The notes under the pieces were generated by a model, which was not told where the DNA came from, searched no databases, and was given only the letters and a program-made list of their open reading frames with translations. Below, piece by piece: positions 9,233 to 18,248 of a DNA stretch of 64,000 nt. Position 1 is the first letter of the stretch. Every line of letters starts with the position of its first letter. Where the stretch lies: contig JAAWWF010000031.1 in NCBI GenBank assembly GCA_021404565.1, positions 62,001 through 126,000 on the forward strand. Direction: 5' to 3'. Source of the DNA: Roseivirga sp. Its GTDB lineage: Bacteria; Bacteroidota; Bacteroidia; Cytophagales; Cyclobacteriaceae. The translations under genes were made by a program, and so were the position numbers.

Positions 9233-10441
9233 CTAAAGTAACTCTTGTACCTTAGCTGCAGCATCTTTAAGTAAGATAGCAGAATGTACTGCTAAACCAC
9301 TTTCATCAATGATTTTGGCGCCTTCGCTTGCATTAGTACCCTGCAACCTTACGATGATCGGAATATCAATATTGCCAATTTTTTTGTAAGCTTCCACGAC
9401 ACCTTGCGCTACTCTGTCGCAGCGAACAATACCACCAAAAATGTTGATCAATATTGCCTTAACATTGGGGTCTTTCAAGATAATTCTGAAACCTGCTTCA
9501 ACGGTCTCTGCGTTGGCAGTTCCTCCGACATCAAGAAAGTTGGCTGGTTCTCCACCTGATAGCTTAATGATATCCATAGTAGCCATGGCCAGACCGGCAC
9601 CATTAACCATACAGCCTACATTTCCATCCAGTTTTACATAACTGAGTCCATATTTACCTGCTTCAACCTCAGCGGGGTCTTCTTCGCTGATATCACGTAA
9701 CTCCAACAAGTCAGGGTGGCGCATCAAGGCGTTGTCATCAAGGTTAACCTTCGCATCTACCGCCAGTATTTTGTTATCGGAGGTCTTCAATACAGGGTTT
9801 ATCTCAAACATTGAGGAGTCTGAACTCACATAGGCACTGTAAAGTGAATAAATGAATTTCACCATTTCCTTGAAGGCTTTGCCCTCCAGACCCAATTTGA
9901 AAGCAACCTTACGTGCCTGAAAACCCTGAAGACCTACACGAGGATCAATCCACTCTTTAATAATTTTCTCAGGAGTATTTTCAGCTACTTCCTCAATGTC
10001 CATACCACCTTCCGTAGAAGCCATTATGACATTGCAGCCTTTGGCACGGTCGAGTAAAATGGAAATATAGAATTCTTTCACCTCAGACTCACCCGGATAA
10101 TAAACATCCTGTGCTATGAGCACTTTGTTTACGGTTTTCCCTTCCGGACCGGTTTGATGAGTTACCAGAGTCCCTCCAAGAATGGCACCCGCTTTCTCAG
10201 GCACTTCCTCCAGACTTTTAGCAAGTACCACACCGTTTGATCCGGTCTGCTGTACTTTTCCCTTACCACGACCGCCTGCGTGGATTTGGGCTTTTACCAC
10301 GTACCAGCTGGTGCCGGTAGAAGCATTCAAAGACTTGGCTGCTTCAAGAGCACCTTCGGCAGTGTCTGCCACCATGCCCTCTTGTATTTTTACTCCGTGT
10401 TTTTTGAGCAATTCTTTTGCCTGGTATTCGTGTATGTTCAT
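9233..10441 (-). CDS. sucC: Succinyl-CoA synthetase beta subunit (ADP-forming)
   Basis: 402 aa from the ATG at 10441 ([17 protein letters not shown], the invariant SucC start); six codons upstream stay open but do not belong to the family. The N-terminal ATP-grasp domain has [16 protein letters not shown]; the C-terminal CoA-ligase domain has [28 protein letters not shown] and [16 protein letters not shown]. It forms succinate and ATP from succinyl-CoA with SucD, which is not in this window, as often in Bacteroidota. A tRNA-Arg follows 8 bp after the stop on the same strand. Confidence 0.97.
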   Translation of the reverse strand: MNIHEYQAKELLKKHGVKIQEGMVADTAEGALEAAKSLNASTGTSWYVVKAQIHAGGRGKGKVQQTGSNGVVLAKSLEEVPEKAGAILGGTLVTHQTGPEGKTVNKVLIAQDVYYPGESEVKEFYISILLDRAKGCNVIMASTEGGMDIEEVAENTPEKIIKEWIDPRVGLQGFQARKVAFKLGLEGKAFKEMVKFIYSLYSAYVSSDSSMFEINPVLKTSDNKILAVDAKVNLDDNALMRHPDLLELRDISEEDPAEVEAGKYGLSYVKLDGNVGCMVNGAGLAMATMDIIKLSGGEPANFLDVGGTANAETVEAGFRIILKDPNVKAILINIFGGIVRCDRVAQGVVEAYKKIGNIDIPIIVRLQGTNASEGAKIIDESGLAVHSAILLKDAAAKVQELL

Positions 10442-10563
10442 TGCCGAAAATTTTGGCACGAAAGTAACCCATTGGGCTTATAATAACAAACAAATTTGGG
10501 GGAACAAATCGTGCTGGTCGATTGGTACGTTATAAATCTGTATGTTTGGATTTTGAAGGAAAA

Positions 10564-11229
10564 ATGGAGTTGTTAAAAGCTACGGGGGTACAAAAGGCCT
10601 ATGGGGCCCTAAGGGTATTGAAAGGAATAGATCTGACTGTGGACAAAGGTCAGATACTGTCGGTTGTTGGTGCCTCAGGAGCGGGTAAAAGCACCTTGCT
10701 GCATATACTGGGTACTCTGGACTCGCCCGATTCAGGTGAGTTAGTTATTAAAGGTAAAAGCACTTCGCGGCTTAATTCAAATGAACTGGCAAGGTTCAGA
10801 AACGAATCGATAGGTTTCGTATTCCAGTTTCACAATTTACTTCCTGAATTTACTGCACTGGAGAACGTAATGATACCAGCCTTCCTGGGTCAGAGGAACG
10901 ACAAGGTGGTAGAAAAAGAAGCCAGGGCTCTTCTTGACCGGTTGGGGGTTGGGAATCGATCAGAACACAAACCTTCAGAGATGTCTGGAGGAGAGCAGCA
11001 AAGAGTGGCGGTGGCCAGATCACTCACTTCACTCATTAACAAACCCGCCATTATTTTTGCCGATGGGCCTAGCGGTAACCTTGATTCCAAAAATGCCCAG
11101 GAACTGCACGGCCTTTTTTTTGATTTGCGTAGCGAACTGGACCAGACATTCGTAATTGTTACGCACAATGCATCATTAGCCGATATGGCTGATAGAAAAA
11201 TTGAAATTGCTGACGGGAGAATTATCTAG
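10564..11229 (+). CDS. LolD-like ABC transporter ATPase with altered Walker B
   Basis: 221 aa from ATG 10564, which has GAAGGA just upstream; the open frame extends 14 codons further but without family similarity. It has Walker A GASGAGKS, Q-loop VFQFHNLLPEF, signature [14 protein letters not shown] and H-loop VTHNA, all typical of LolD/MacB-type ATPases that drive lipoprotein release or extrusion. The Walker B region reads IIFADGPSGNLDS: the catalytic glutamate of the usual ADEPTGNLD is glycine, which should strongly lower ATP hydrolysis if the reading is right. No permease gene is adjacent. The 3' end overlaps the convergent barrel gene by 8 bp. Confidence 0.88.
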   Translation: MELLKATGVQKAYGALRVLKGIDLTVDKGQILSVVGASGAGKSTLLHILGTLDSPDSGELVIKGKSTSRLNSNELARFRNESIGFVFQFHNLLPEFTALENVMIPAFLGQRNDKVVEKEARALLDRLGVGNRSEHKPSEMSGGEQQRVAVARSLTSLINKPAIIFADGPSGNLDSKNAQELHGLFFDLRSELDQTFVIVTHNASLADMADRKIEIADGRII

Positions 11230-12079
11230 TCTTCTTAGTCACTTTACAGCGAATAGAGGACTTACCATACAGTGATTTGGGTAGATAAAAACCAAGCCTG
11301 AAGCCAACTCTGATATAAGAATCGTTGCCTCCGTCACCTCTTGGGTCTCCTGCAGGTGCAGGGTCAAGCCCCAATTCTACTCTCCTGTCAGATAACAGAG
11401 CAGCCGGACTGGTTGGGTCTCCAAAAGAGGAGGGGTCACGGTAATTGCCACTAACATCATCCAGATATCCGGTGAGCGCTAGTGTATATTGCATTTCCAA
11501 CTGTAAGTCCACATTGCGGTTGATAAAGATATTCACTCCAAAACCTACAGGAATCACCATCGCTAAACTTCCATAATCTACTCCTTCTGTTCTCAAAGGC
11601 CTCAGTTCATACTCTTCCCCATTAAGCTCCGCTTTTGGTTTATTAGAAGTAACACCTATCCCTAAGTGAAAATATGGGTTTGCAAATGCCCGATCTTTAT
11701 ATCCTGATGGTGGATGCCTAAAGGCGAAATACAATGCCTGGGCCGTAAACTCAAAATTGGTGGCTTTGAATGATAGATTTCGCTCTCTTCTTGGCCTCAG
11801 TGCCGAAAGAGCATCATCTGCCTTGATTGAATAGATAGAAAGAGAACCTCTTAGGGCTATGTTGTCTTTGAAAAGATGTTCATAGGCCAGGGAGGCGCTG
11901 AGTCCTGTCTGGAGTTTTGTGTCAGTAGTTCTCCTAAGCTCACCTGTGTAAGCATTCAAACCGAGTCCAAAAGTTACTTTTGAAATTCTGTCAAAATCGC
12001 CAGTAGTGGTATAGTGCTGTGCCTGAGCTAAGGCGCTGATACAAAGAGCGGTAAGTAGTAATAATGACTTTTTAATCAT
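11222..12079 (-). CDS. Outer-membrane beta-barrel protein, paralogue of 8054-8995
   Basis: A 285-aa protein with signal peptide (KKSLLLLTALCISALAQAQ). The mature part has repeated amphipathic strands: VTFGLGLNAYTGEL, NPYFHLGIGVTSNKPKAE, AMVIPVGFGVNIF and LALTGYLDDVSGNY. These line up in order with NPYLLLGIGFTTNNPKGE, VVPLGIGVRLK and FTDYLDDVS of the protein at 8054-8995, so the two are paralogues that flank sucC, the tRNA and the LolD-like gene. DUF6089/PorG-like fold by pattern; function unknown. The 3' end overlaps the convergent ATPase gene by 8 bp. Confidence 0.78.
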   Translation of the reverse strand: MIKKSLLLLTALCISALAQAQHYTTTGDFDRISKVTFGLGLNAYTGELRRTTDTKLQTGLSASLAYEHLFKDNIALRGSLSIYSIKADDALSALRPRRERNLSFKATNFEFTAQALYFAFRHPPSGYKDRAFANPYFHLGIGVTSNKPKAELNGEEYELRPLRTEGVDYGSLAMVIPVGFGVNIFINRNVDLQLEMQYTLALTGYLDDVSGNYRDPSSFGDPTSPAALLSDRRVELGLDPAPAGDPRGDGGNDSYIRVGFRLGFYLPKSLYGKSSIRCKVTKKTR

Positions 12080-12127
12080 TCATATATGAGTTGGATGCCC
12101 AAAATGCTAAAGATATAAGGGAAACGC

Positions 12128-12150
12128 AAAAAAATGCTAGTTATTAGCAT
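12128..12150 (-). terminator. Intrinsic terminator overlapping the bcp stop
   Basis: In minus-strand reading, ATGCTA-ATAAC-TAGCAT followed by a run of seven T. The hairpin includes the last sense codons and the TAG stop of bcp (12137-12139), so the terminator is built into the end of the gene. The 6-bp stem is short, but the T-run is clean. Confidence 0.6.
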
Positions 12151-12595
12151 CTTTTGATTTTTTGATCATTTGTTCAATATGACTCCGCGCTGCAAACATG
12201 TCCTGATAGGCCGCTATAATCTGATGTTTTTCGTCCAGAAGGTAGGTGATACGCTTTGGAATCCGTAGGACAGGGATAAATGCATCATAAGCTTTACACA
12301 CTTTGCCGGTTGGATCGGAAAGCAATTCGAAGGGTAGATTGTGTGCTTTTTTAAACTTAATATGACTCTCTATCGAGTCACGACTGATACCGAAAATTGG
12401 AATATTTAAATTCCTGAATTCTGAAAATGCATCTCTGAAGCTGCAGGCCTCTTCGGTACAACCAGGGGTGAAGTTTTTCGGATAGAAATAAATAATGCAA
12501 GATGTTCCCTGCATGTCGTCTTCAAGTGAAAACTCATTGCCTGAGGTGCTTTTTAGCCTGATATCGGGTGCTTTTATGCCTGTTTTGAGTGCCAT
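12137..12595 (-). CDS. bcp: Thioredoxin-dependent peroxiredoxin, Bcp/PrxQ type
   Basis: A 152-aa cytoplasmic AhpC/TSA-fold protein of normal Bcp length. The peroxidatic cysteine is Cys46 in YPKNFTPGCTEEAC, with a second cysteine at 51, the spacing of PrxQ proteins that use an intramolecular disulfide. GISRDSIESHIKFKKAHNLPF is the matching downstream signature. It would reduce hydrogen peroxide and organic peroxides with thioredoxin. It is transcribed away from the EamA transporter gene, and a terminator hairpin overlaps its stop. Confidence 0.93.
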   Translation of the reverse strand: MALKTGIKAPDIRLKSTSGNEFSLEDDMQGTSCIIYFYPKNFTPGCTEEACSFRDAFSEFRNLNIPIFGISRDSIESHIKFKKAHNLPFELLSDPTGKVCKAYDAFIPVLRIPKRITYLLDEKHQIIAAYQDMFAARSHIEQMIKKSKDANN

Positions 12596-12670
12596 AGAGG
12601 CTTTTTGTTTCTTAATGTAATATTACCGCACTATGCTTCCTTATTGATAAGGAAAATTTCAACTTCGCGC

Positions 12671-13522
12671 ATGCTTAGTCGTGGAGTACAATACATGCTG
12701 TTGGCCACTTTTGTTTTCGCTATTATGAATGTGGCGGTTAAGTGGGTAGATCACATCCCGGCTATTGAAGTGATTTTCTTCAGGTCAATCGTCTCGCTGA
12801 TTATGTCAGGAGTGGTGCTGAGATCGCAAAAGGTACCGCTTTTCGGTAACAACAAGAAAGTGCTGATTATGAGAGGGGTCGCTGGTTCGTTGGGACTGAT
12901 ACTCTTTTTTACTACCATACAGCGTATTCCGCTCGCGAGTGCTGTGACCCTTATGTTTCTGTCCCCCATCTTTACAGCAATATTGGGTATTTGGATCGTC
13001 AAAGAGTCTGTTCGCTGGCTTCAATGGGTTTTCTTCGCAATTTCTTTTGGAGGTATTATGGTCATACAGGGTTTTGACGAGCGGATTTCTCCTATAATGG
13101 CCTTGATTGGCGTGGGGGCTGCCTTCTTCTCCGGTGTGGCCTACAACATGATTCGTAAACTAAAAACGAGTGAACATCCACTGGTGATTGTTTTCTATTT
13201 CCCCCTTGTTACATTGCCTGTTACAATCATTTATTTACTTTTTGATTGGGTAACCCCTAGGGGGTCAGACTGGTTGATTCTGATGCTGGTGGGAGTTTTG
13301 ACACAAATTGCTCAATACTTTATGACCAAGGCCTATCAATCCGAAGAACTGGCTAAAGTGGCGAATATTCAATTTATTGGTATTCTATATGCCCTGGGCT
13401 TTGGTTGGGTACTTTTTGATGAAAGCTTCGACTTTATGACTTATCTTGGTATGACGATGGTTCTGGTGGGAGTAATACTTAATGTAGCATACAAGCAGGG
13501 CGTTTTGAAAAAGAAGAACTGA
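12671..13522 (+). CDS. EamA/DMT-family transporter
   Basis: 283 aa from ATG 12671 (LSRGVQYMLLATFVF); the frame is open for 22 more codons, but these do not look like the hydrophobic start of the family. About ten membrane helices in two EamA halves can be seen, with an early PAIEVIFFRSIVSL and a late YLGMTMVLVGVILNVAY typical of RhaT/YdcZ-like drug/metabolite exporters. Substrate unknown. The PhzF gene starts 1 bp after the stop, so the two are one operon. Confidence 0.85.
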   Translation: MLSRGVQYMLLATFVFAIMNVAVKWVDHIPAIEVIFFRSIVSLIMSGVVLRSQKVPLFGNNKKVLIMRGVAGSLGLILFFTTIQRIPLASAVTLMFLSPIFTAILGIWIVKESVRWLQWVFFAISFGGIMVIQGFDERISPIMALIGVGAAFFSGVAYNMIRKLKTSEHPLVIVFYFPLVTLPVTIIYLLFDWVTPRGSDWLILMLVGVLTQIAQYFMTKAYQSEELAKVANIQFIGILYALGFGWVLFDESFDFMTYLGMTMVLVGVILNVAYKQGVLKKKN

Positions 13523-13523
13523 T

Positions 13524-14315
13524 ATGAAACTGTTTCAGGTAGACTCATTTACTAAAGATTTTTTTAAAGGGAATCCCGCTGCTGTGTGTATCGTTGAGGA
13601 CGACCTTGACGAAGTGCTGATGCAAAAGATAGCACTTGAAATGAATTTGTCAGAAACGGCTTTTGTTAAGGTTTATAAGAAACATTGTAATCTAAGATGG
13701 TTCACTCCGGCTTCGGAAGTACCGCTCTGTGGGCATGCCACGCTGGCCACAGCGCATATTTTATGGTCACATGGTTATTGGTCAAAAGATAAGCAGATAG
13801 AGTTCAGCACATTAAGTGGTACACTTTTTACCAGGCTGGAAGAAGAGAAAATCGTGATGGACTTTCCAGGTGCCCGTCCTGTGGTACTTGCAGATTTTGA
13901 CAAAACTGAACTGGAAGACGAACTCGGAGGTCTGGTAAACGAGGTATTGACTGTACCGAACGAGCTCATCGTAATTATGTCTGATGAGATGGATTTGCGT
14001 AATAGCGACCCGGATGATGGTTTTATAACCAGGCAGGCAAAAAACGGAGTAATAGTTTCGGCCAGATCTGAGAGGGGAAGCTACGATTTTGTTTCGCGAT
14101 ATTTTGCTCCTAACCTGGGGATCAAGGAAGACCCGGTTACTGGCTTTATGCATACAATTCTTACGCCTTATTGGAGTCAACATCTGGGGAAAGAAAACTT
14201 CAGGGCCTACCAGGCTTCCGCAAGAGGAGGAGAAATGGAGACTGAACTCAGGGGAGACAGGGTGCTGTTGAAAGGGCATGCTGTAGAAGTGTTCGAGACC
14301 GAATTAAAGCTGTGA
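13524..14315 (+). CDS. PhzF-family isomerase/epimerase-like protein
   Basis: A 263-aa protein with the two-domain PhzF (DapF-like) fold. N-terminal KLFQVDSFTKDFFKGNPAAVCIV, the catalytic glutamate region MNLSETAFV, the glycine loop EVPLCGHATLATAH, and the second-domain SRYFAPNLGIKEDPVTG are all standard for the family. Members act on small hydrophobic or amino-acid-like substrates, mostly unknown. Directly coupled to the EamA transporter upstream, so substrate and exported compound may be linked (inference). It ends 6 bp from the convergent small gene. Confidence 0.9.
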   Translation: MKLFQVDSFTKDFFKGNPAAVCIVEDDLDEVLMQKIALEMNLSETAFVKVYKKHCNLRWFTPASEVPLCGHATLATAHILWSHGYWSKDKQIEFSTLSGTLFTRLEEEKIVMDFPGARPVVLADFDKTELEDELGGLVNEVLTVPNELIVIMSDEMDLRNSDPDDGFITRQAKNGVIVSARSERGSYDFVSRYFAPNLGIKEDPVTGFMHTILTPYWSQHLGKENFRAYQASARGGEMETELRGDRVLLKGHAVEVFETELKL

Positions 14316-14321
14316 CGAGTT

Positions 14322-14513
14322 TCAACGATCGCGCAGTACTTTACCTGAGCCGGCACAGGCATCGCAGCTTTCGCGGCCCCGTAGTGCAACCCAATAACCT
14401 TTACCCTCACATTTACCACATTTCTTGTAGTCCGATGCGGGAAAGAGCTTTCTGACTAAAAAGTACACTACTACGAGTAGAGCAATAAAAAATAGCATCC
14501 TGATATATGCCAT
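14322..14513 (-). CDS. Small membrane protein with DnaJ-type zinc finger
   Basis: A 63-aa protein with one N-terminal membrane helix (residues about 4-25, MLFFIALLVVVYFLVRKLF) followed by two CxxCxGxG-like motifs, CGKCEGKG and CDACAGSG, which form the zinc-binding hairpin of DnaJ-type fingers. The soluble part would face the cytoplasm by the positive-inside rule if the N-terminus is outside. Its ATG overlaps the pullulanase stop (TAATG), so it is translationally coupled to pulA, which supports a real gene. Function unknown. Confidence 0.8.
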   Translation of the reverse strand: MAYIRMLFFIALLVVVYFLVRKLFPASDYKKCGKCEGKGYWVALRGRESCDACAGSGKVLRDR

Positions 14514-16516
14514 TACTGGTTTTTATACATTATGAAGGCAGTATTGGCTGGTATAGTCAGCACTGGAGAGCTAATACTGCGAATACCATCTTCTTTAATT
14601 CTCATGCCATCACATACCAATTGCCAGTTTGCTTTAGGAATGCTAATCGTTTTATTCAGTGCGTTGCCATTCAGAATAACCATGATTTCTTTCCATGAAT
14701 CTCCATTGGCATGATCCTTTAACTGGTAAAGAATAAGGTTTTCATCCTTTGTTTCAATGAATTCCAAATGCTTTTGAATCATTTCGGCTGTAGGCATTCT
14801 AAAGGCAGGATGGTTTTTACGAAGTGTAATCAGCCCCTGATAATAGTCAAAGAGCGGTTTATACTGTGTCTTTCTGTTCCAGTCTATCCAGTTGATTTCA
14901 TCAGGAGACTCAAAGCTGTTTTCCACACCATCTTTGGTGCGCAATATTTCCATACCCGCATGGACAAAAGGTACCCCTTGTGAGGTTAAAACAATGGTTT
15001 CGGCCAGCTTGTGCATTTTAATCAACTCCTCTTCTGAAGTATCAGGCATAGAAATCCGCAGTTTATCAAAAAGGGTATGATTATCGTGACACGAGACATA
15101 GTTAATGGTTTGAGATGGCTTTGGAGACCATGGAGACTTTGAATAATTCACCTTACTATAATCTACCTGAGAGTGTTTTGTAGAGGCCACAATTCCAGAC
15201 TTGATGCTCTCCTTCATCCCTGGTTTTTGGCTTACAAAGCCTCGATCTTCATGCTCAAAAACACTTCCTTTCAGCCCATCCCGTATGTCATCGCTAAATG
15301 CAGCTACCTCCACCAGTTGGCTGGTATTGGCCTTTAAGGCCTGGTCTTCTACAGGCAAGGGACTCGGGCCTGCTGTCCAGCCTTCCCCATAAATAAAGAT
15401 TGTCGGATCTATGGCTCTCAGCTCAGCACTTATGAGGTTCATGGTTTCAATGTCGTGAATGCCCATGAGGTCAAACCGAAAACCATCCAGGTGATACTCT
15501 TCAACCCAGTACTTGACAGATTCTACCATGAATTTGCGCATCATGGCCCTTTCTGAGGCGGTTTCATTACCACAAGCCGAGGCGTCAGAAAAACCACCAT
15601 CAGCATTTTGCCTGTAGTAATAAGTGGGAACCAACTGGTTGAAATTGGAATCTTCACTTTGGCCCGTATGGTTATAGACCACATCTAGAATTACTCTTAA
15701 ACCATTTTCATGCAGGGTTTTTACCATTTCCTTGAACTCGCGTATGCGCACATTACCATCAAAGGGATCAGTAGAAAAACTGCCCTCCGGCACATTGTAG
15801 TTCAAAGGGTCATAGCCCCAATTATACTGTGGTTCATTGAGCCGACTCTCGTCTATTGAACGGTGATCGAAAGAGGGAAGGAGATGTACATGGGTTACCC
15901 CCAGTTCTTTGATATGATCCAGGCCCGTGGAGAGTCCTGCCGGGTTGGTTGTGCCGGACTCTGTAAGGCCAATGAACTTGCCCTTGTTCTCAACACCAGC
16001 GCTTTTATGTATAGTAAGGTCTCGGACCTGAAGCTCATATAAAATGATGTCATTATACGAAGAAAGGAGAGGTCTTTGATCTTCAGCCCAGCCCTCAGGA
16101 TCGGTGACTTTCAGATCTATAACCATGGCTCGATGCCCGTTTACTCCCGCTGCTTTTGCATAGGGGTCTGGTTTTTCCTGTCTCCACTCACCGTCTTGTT
16201 TTACCTGAAAGGTATAGTACTCGTTCTTATGATTACCTTCTAGCTGTTGAATCCATGTGCCTTGTTTGTCCCGGGACATGGTATAGGTCTTGATCAGGTT
16301 ATCCCCATCGCCCGCGGAGTAAATATGTAACTGCACTGCTGAAGCAGCTGGCGACCACAAGCGAAAGTCTGTTTGTCCTTGGGTATATTGAACCCCAAGG
16401 TCAGCACCATCGTAGACGGGATACTCCTCAATTGAGCTGTAAGTGGGCATAGTTTCGCAAGAATTGATCAATAGACACAAGGCAATGATTTGAAGTAGTT
16501 GTGGAATATGCCTCAC
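14513..16516 (-). CDS. pulA: Type I pullulanase, lipoprotein (GH13_14)
   Basis: A 667-aa debranching enzyme that cuts alpha-1,6 bonds in pullulan and branched maltodextrins. The signal peptide ends in a lipobox (LLINSC, Cys19), so it is membrane-anchored. An N-terminal CBM48-like domain (residues about 45-130, QTDFRLWSPAASAVQL) precedes the GH13 barrel with all four regions: ILDVVYNHTG, DGFRFDLMGIHD (nucleophile Asp), FIYGEGW (acid/base Glu) and VNYVSCHDNHTL. It lies 11 bp after the SLC45 transporter gene and is coupled to the zinc-finger gene, forming an alpha-glucan use operon. Confidence 0.95.
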   Translation of the reverse strand: MRHIPQLLQIIALCLLINSCETMPTYSSIEEYPVYDGADLGVQYTQGQTDFRLWSPAASAVQLHIYSAGDGDNLIKTYTMSRDKQGTWIQQLEGNHKNEYYTFQVKQDGEWRQEKPDPYAKAAGVNGHRAMVIDLKVTDPEGWAEDQRPLLSSYNDIILYELQVRDLTIHKSAGVENKGKFIGLTESGTTNPAGLSTGLDHIKELGVTHVHLLPSFDHRSIDESRLNEPQYNWGYDPLNYNVPEGSFSTDPFDGNVRIREFKEMVKTLHENGLRVILDVVYNHTGQSEDSNFNQLVPTYYYRQNADGGFSDASACGNETASERAMMRKFMVESVKYWVEEYHLDGFRFDLMGIHDIETMNLISAELRAIDPTIFIYGEGWTAGPSPLPVEDQALKANTSQLVEVAAFSDDIRDGLKGSVFEHEDRGFVSQKPGMKESIKSGIVASTKHSQVDYSKVNYSKSPWSPKPSQTINYVSCHDNHTLFDKLRISMPDTSEEELIKMHKLAETIVLTSQGVPFVHAGMEILRTKDGVENSFESPDEINWIDWNRKTQYKPLFDYYQGLITLRKNHPAFRMPTAEMIQKHLEFIETKDENLILYQLKDHANGDSWKEIMVILNGNALNKTISIPKANWQLVCDGMRIKEDGIRSISSPVLTIPANTAFIMYKNQ

Positions 16517-16527
16517 TTCAATATAGT

Positions 16528-18042
16528 TTAGTGACCGCCAGAGGGTGCAGGCTTAGCATCGGACTTTTTGCTTTCTCTTACAAAAAGCCAGAAAACTGCC
16601 GAGATGGCCAATGCCAGTCCACAGATGTAGAAGAGTAAATTATCCTGGGCAGAGTCTTTCAGCATCTTGCCTATGCCAAGACTCGACATAAGCTGTGGTA
16701 ACACAACAGAGAGGTTGAAAATACCCATATACAGTCCCATTTTGGTTTGGTCCACCCTTTCAGACATGATAGCGAAGGGCAGTGAAATGGTAGCTGCCCA
16801 GCCTATTCCCACAACACTGATAAGCACGTAAATCATTATTTCAGAGGTGCCAAATTGAGCCAGACCAAAATAGCCTAACGCGGCTATAAATATGCAAATC
16901 ATATGGGTCTTCACTCTACCAATTTTATTGGCAATTGGAGCTAAAACCAATGTTGGTAAGAAAGCAGCAACCAGATTCATAAACAGGAATGAAAGCGCTA
17001 CGATATTGCCAGTGGCATCATCAACAGAAATGTTGCTTAAATCCTTGCCTGTCAGAGCTGTAGAAAAGGAGTTGGCAATTACTCCATCCTTTAATGTAGG
17101 CATGACCACATCGCCTATATAGGAAGTGAAATAGACAAACATACTTTGTATGCCAAGCCAGGTAAATGCATGTGCCAGGAGTATTTTTTGAAACTCAAGA
17201 GCATTCTTTTCTTTGGGTAGGCTTTTGAGAAGTACCCAGCCACCACCTAAAAAGGTGAGAGCCAGGCCAATGTATACCATAATGTTTTGAATGTGATCTA
17301 ATGACTCTCCCAAAAACAGCTTGTTCACAATGCCGAAAAGGCCAAATAGCAAAAAGCCCATAAGAGGGAATATGGTCTTAAGAGATTCTTTAAGACTGAC
17401 AGATTCCTGCTCCCGAAGTTCTTCTTTTAAGGACCTGGGTTCGGTGATGAAAAATGTCGGTAAAACTGAGAAGAGCAAAACCAAAACCACTCCGATATTA
17501 ATCAGTACATAGTTGTCCCAGATAACTGTGACAAGGTAGGCTGCTACTCCAAAAGTACCGGAAACTGTCTGCATCCAGGTATATCCCCCTGTTCTGATTT
17601 TTCCTTCGGGGGTTACATCCGCGATAATAGATCTTGTCGGGTTAAAGCTTACATTAATGGCTAGGTCCAGCATTAAGGCCACACACACTGCCACCGTAAG
17701 AATACCACTGAATCCAAGGGAGTTACTAATAATGCCAATATTCGGGAGTGCGAGTAGCATCAGAGCAGCAATTGTGCCTCCTATGAGTATATACGGACGT
17801 CTTCTCCCTCCCCAGAACCAAAACTTATCACTTACAAATCCTATGATCACCTGACCAAAAATACCGGCTATTGGTCCAGCTGCCCATACAATACCAATGT
17901 CTTCAACGTCAAGTTGATACTTTGTTCTGAGTATCCAGCTCAATGCCGCAATCTGTACCGAAAGGGCAAAGCCCATGGCCGTAGCAGGTAAGCTGAGTAC
18001 TGCAAAAAATGAGGGAGAGAGTTTCTTCTGGAAAGGCCGCAT
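16528..18042 (-). CDS. SLC45-type sugar transporter (MFS)
   Basis: A 504-aa MFS protein with about twelve membrane helices. The loop between helices 2 and 3 holds SDKFWFWGGRRRPYILIGG, the RxGRR-type signature of the plant sucrose / animal SLC45 / bacterial maltose transporter group, and a second copy-like ADVTPEGKIRTGGYTW is in the following loops. It would bring sucrose or maltose across the inner membrane with protons. Next to a pullulanase, maltose or maltodextrin is the more likely substrate (inference). Confidence 0.88.
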   Translation of the reverse strand: MRPFQKKLSPSFFAVLSLPATAMGFALSVQIAALSWILRTKYQLDVEDIGIVWAAGPIAGIFGQVIIGFVSDKFWFWGGRRRPYILIGGTIAALMLLALPNIGIISNSLGFSGILTVAVCVALMLDLAINVSFNPTRSIIADVTPEGKIRTGGYTWMQTVSGTFGVAAYLVTVIWDNYVLINIGVVLVLLFSVLPTFFITEPRSLKEELREQESVSLKESLKTIFPLMGFLLFGLFGIVNKLFLGESLDHIQNIMVYIGLALTFLGGGWVLLKSLPKEKNALEFQKILLAHAFTWLGIQSMFVYFTSYIGDVVMPTLKDGVIANSFSTALTGKDLSNISVDDATGNIVALSFLFMNLVAAFLPTLVLAPIANKIGRVKTHMICIFIAALGYFGLAQFGTSEIMIYVLISVVGIGWAATISLPFAIMSERVDQTKMGLYMGIFNLSVVLPQLMSSLGIGKMLKDSAQDNLLFYICGLALAISAVFWLFVRESKKSDAKPAPSGGH

Positions 18043-18248
18043 GAGGGGTTTGTACTTTTGTATATCAAAGAAAGATAAGCAGACCTATGCAGAATAAGAA
18101 GCAGTGCTTTATGCGAACGTTTGCACAAGGGACGCACTATGCGATCAGGTTAGTGATGAGCAATGGGAGTATAAGCTTGGTCGGTCTTATACATACGTAA
18201 AATGCCGCGAATTGCTCCGCGACATTCTATCAGGAAGGATGAACGAAA

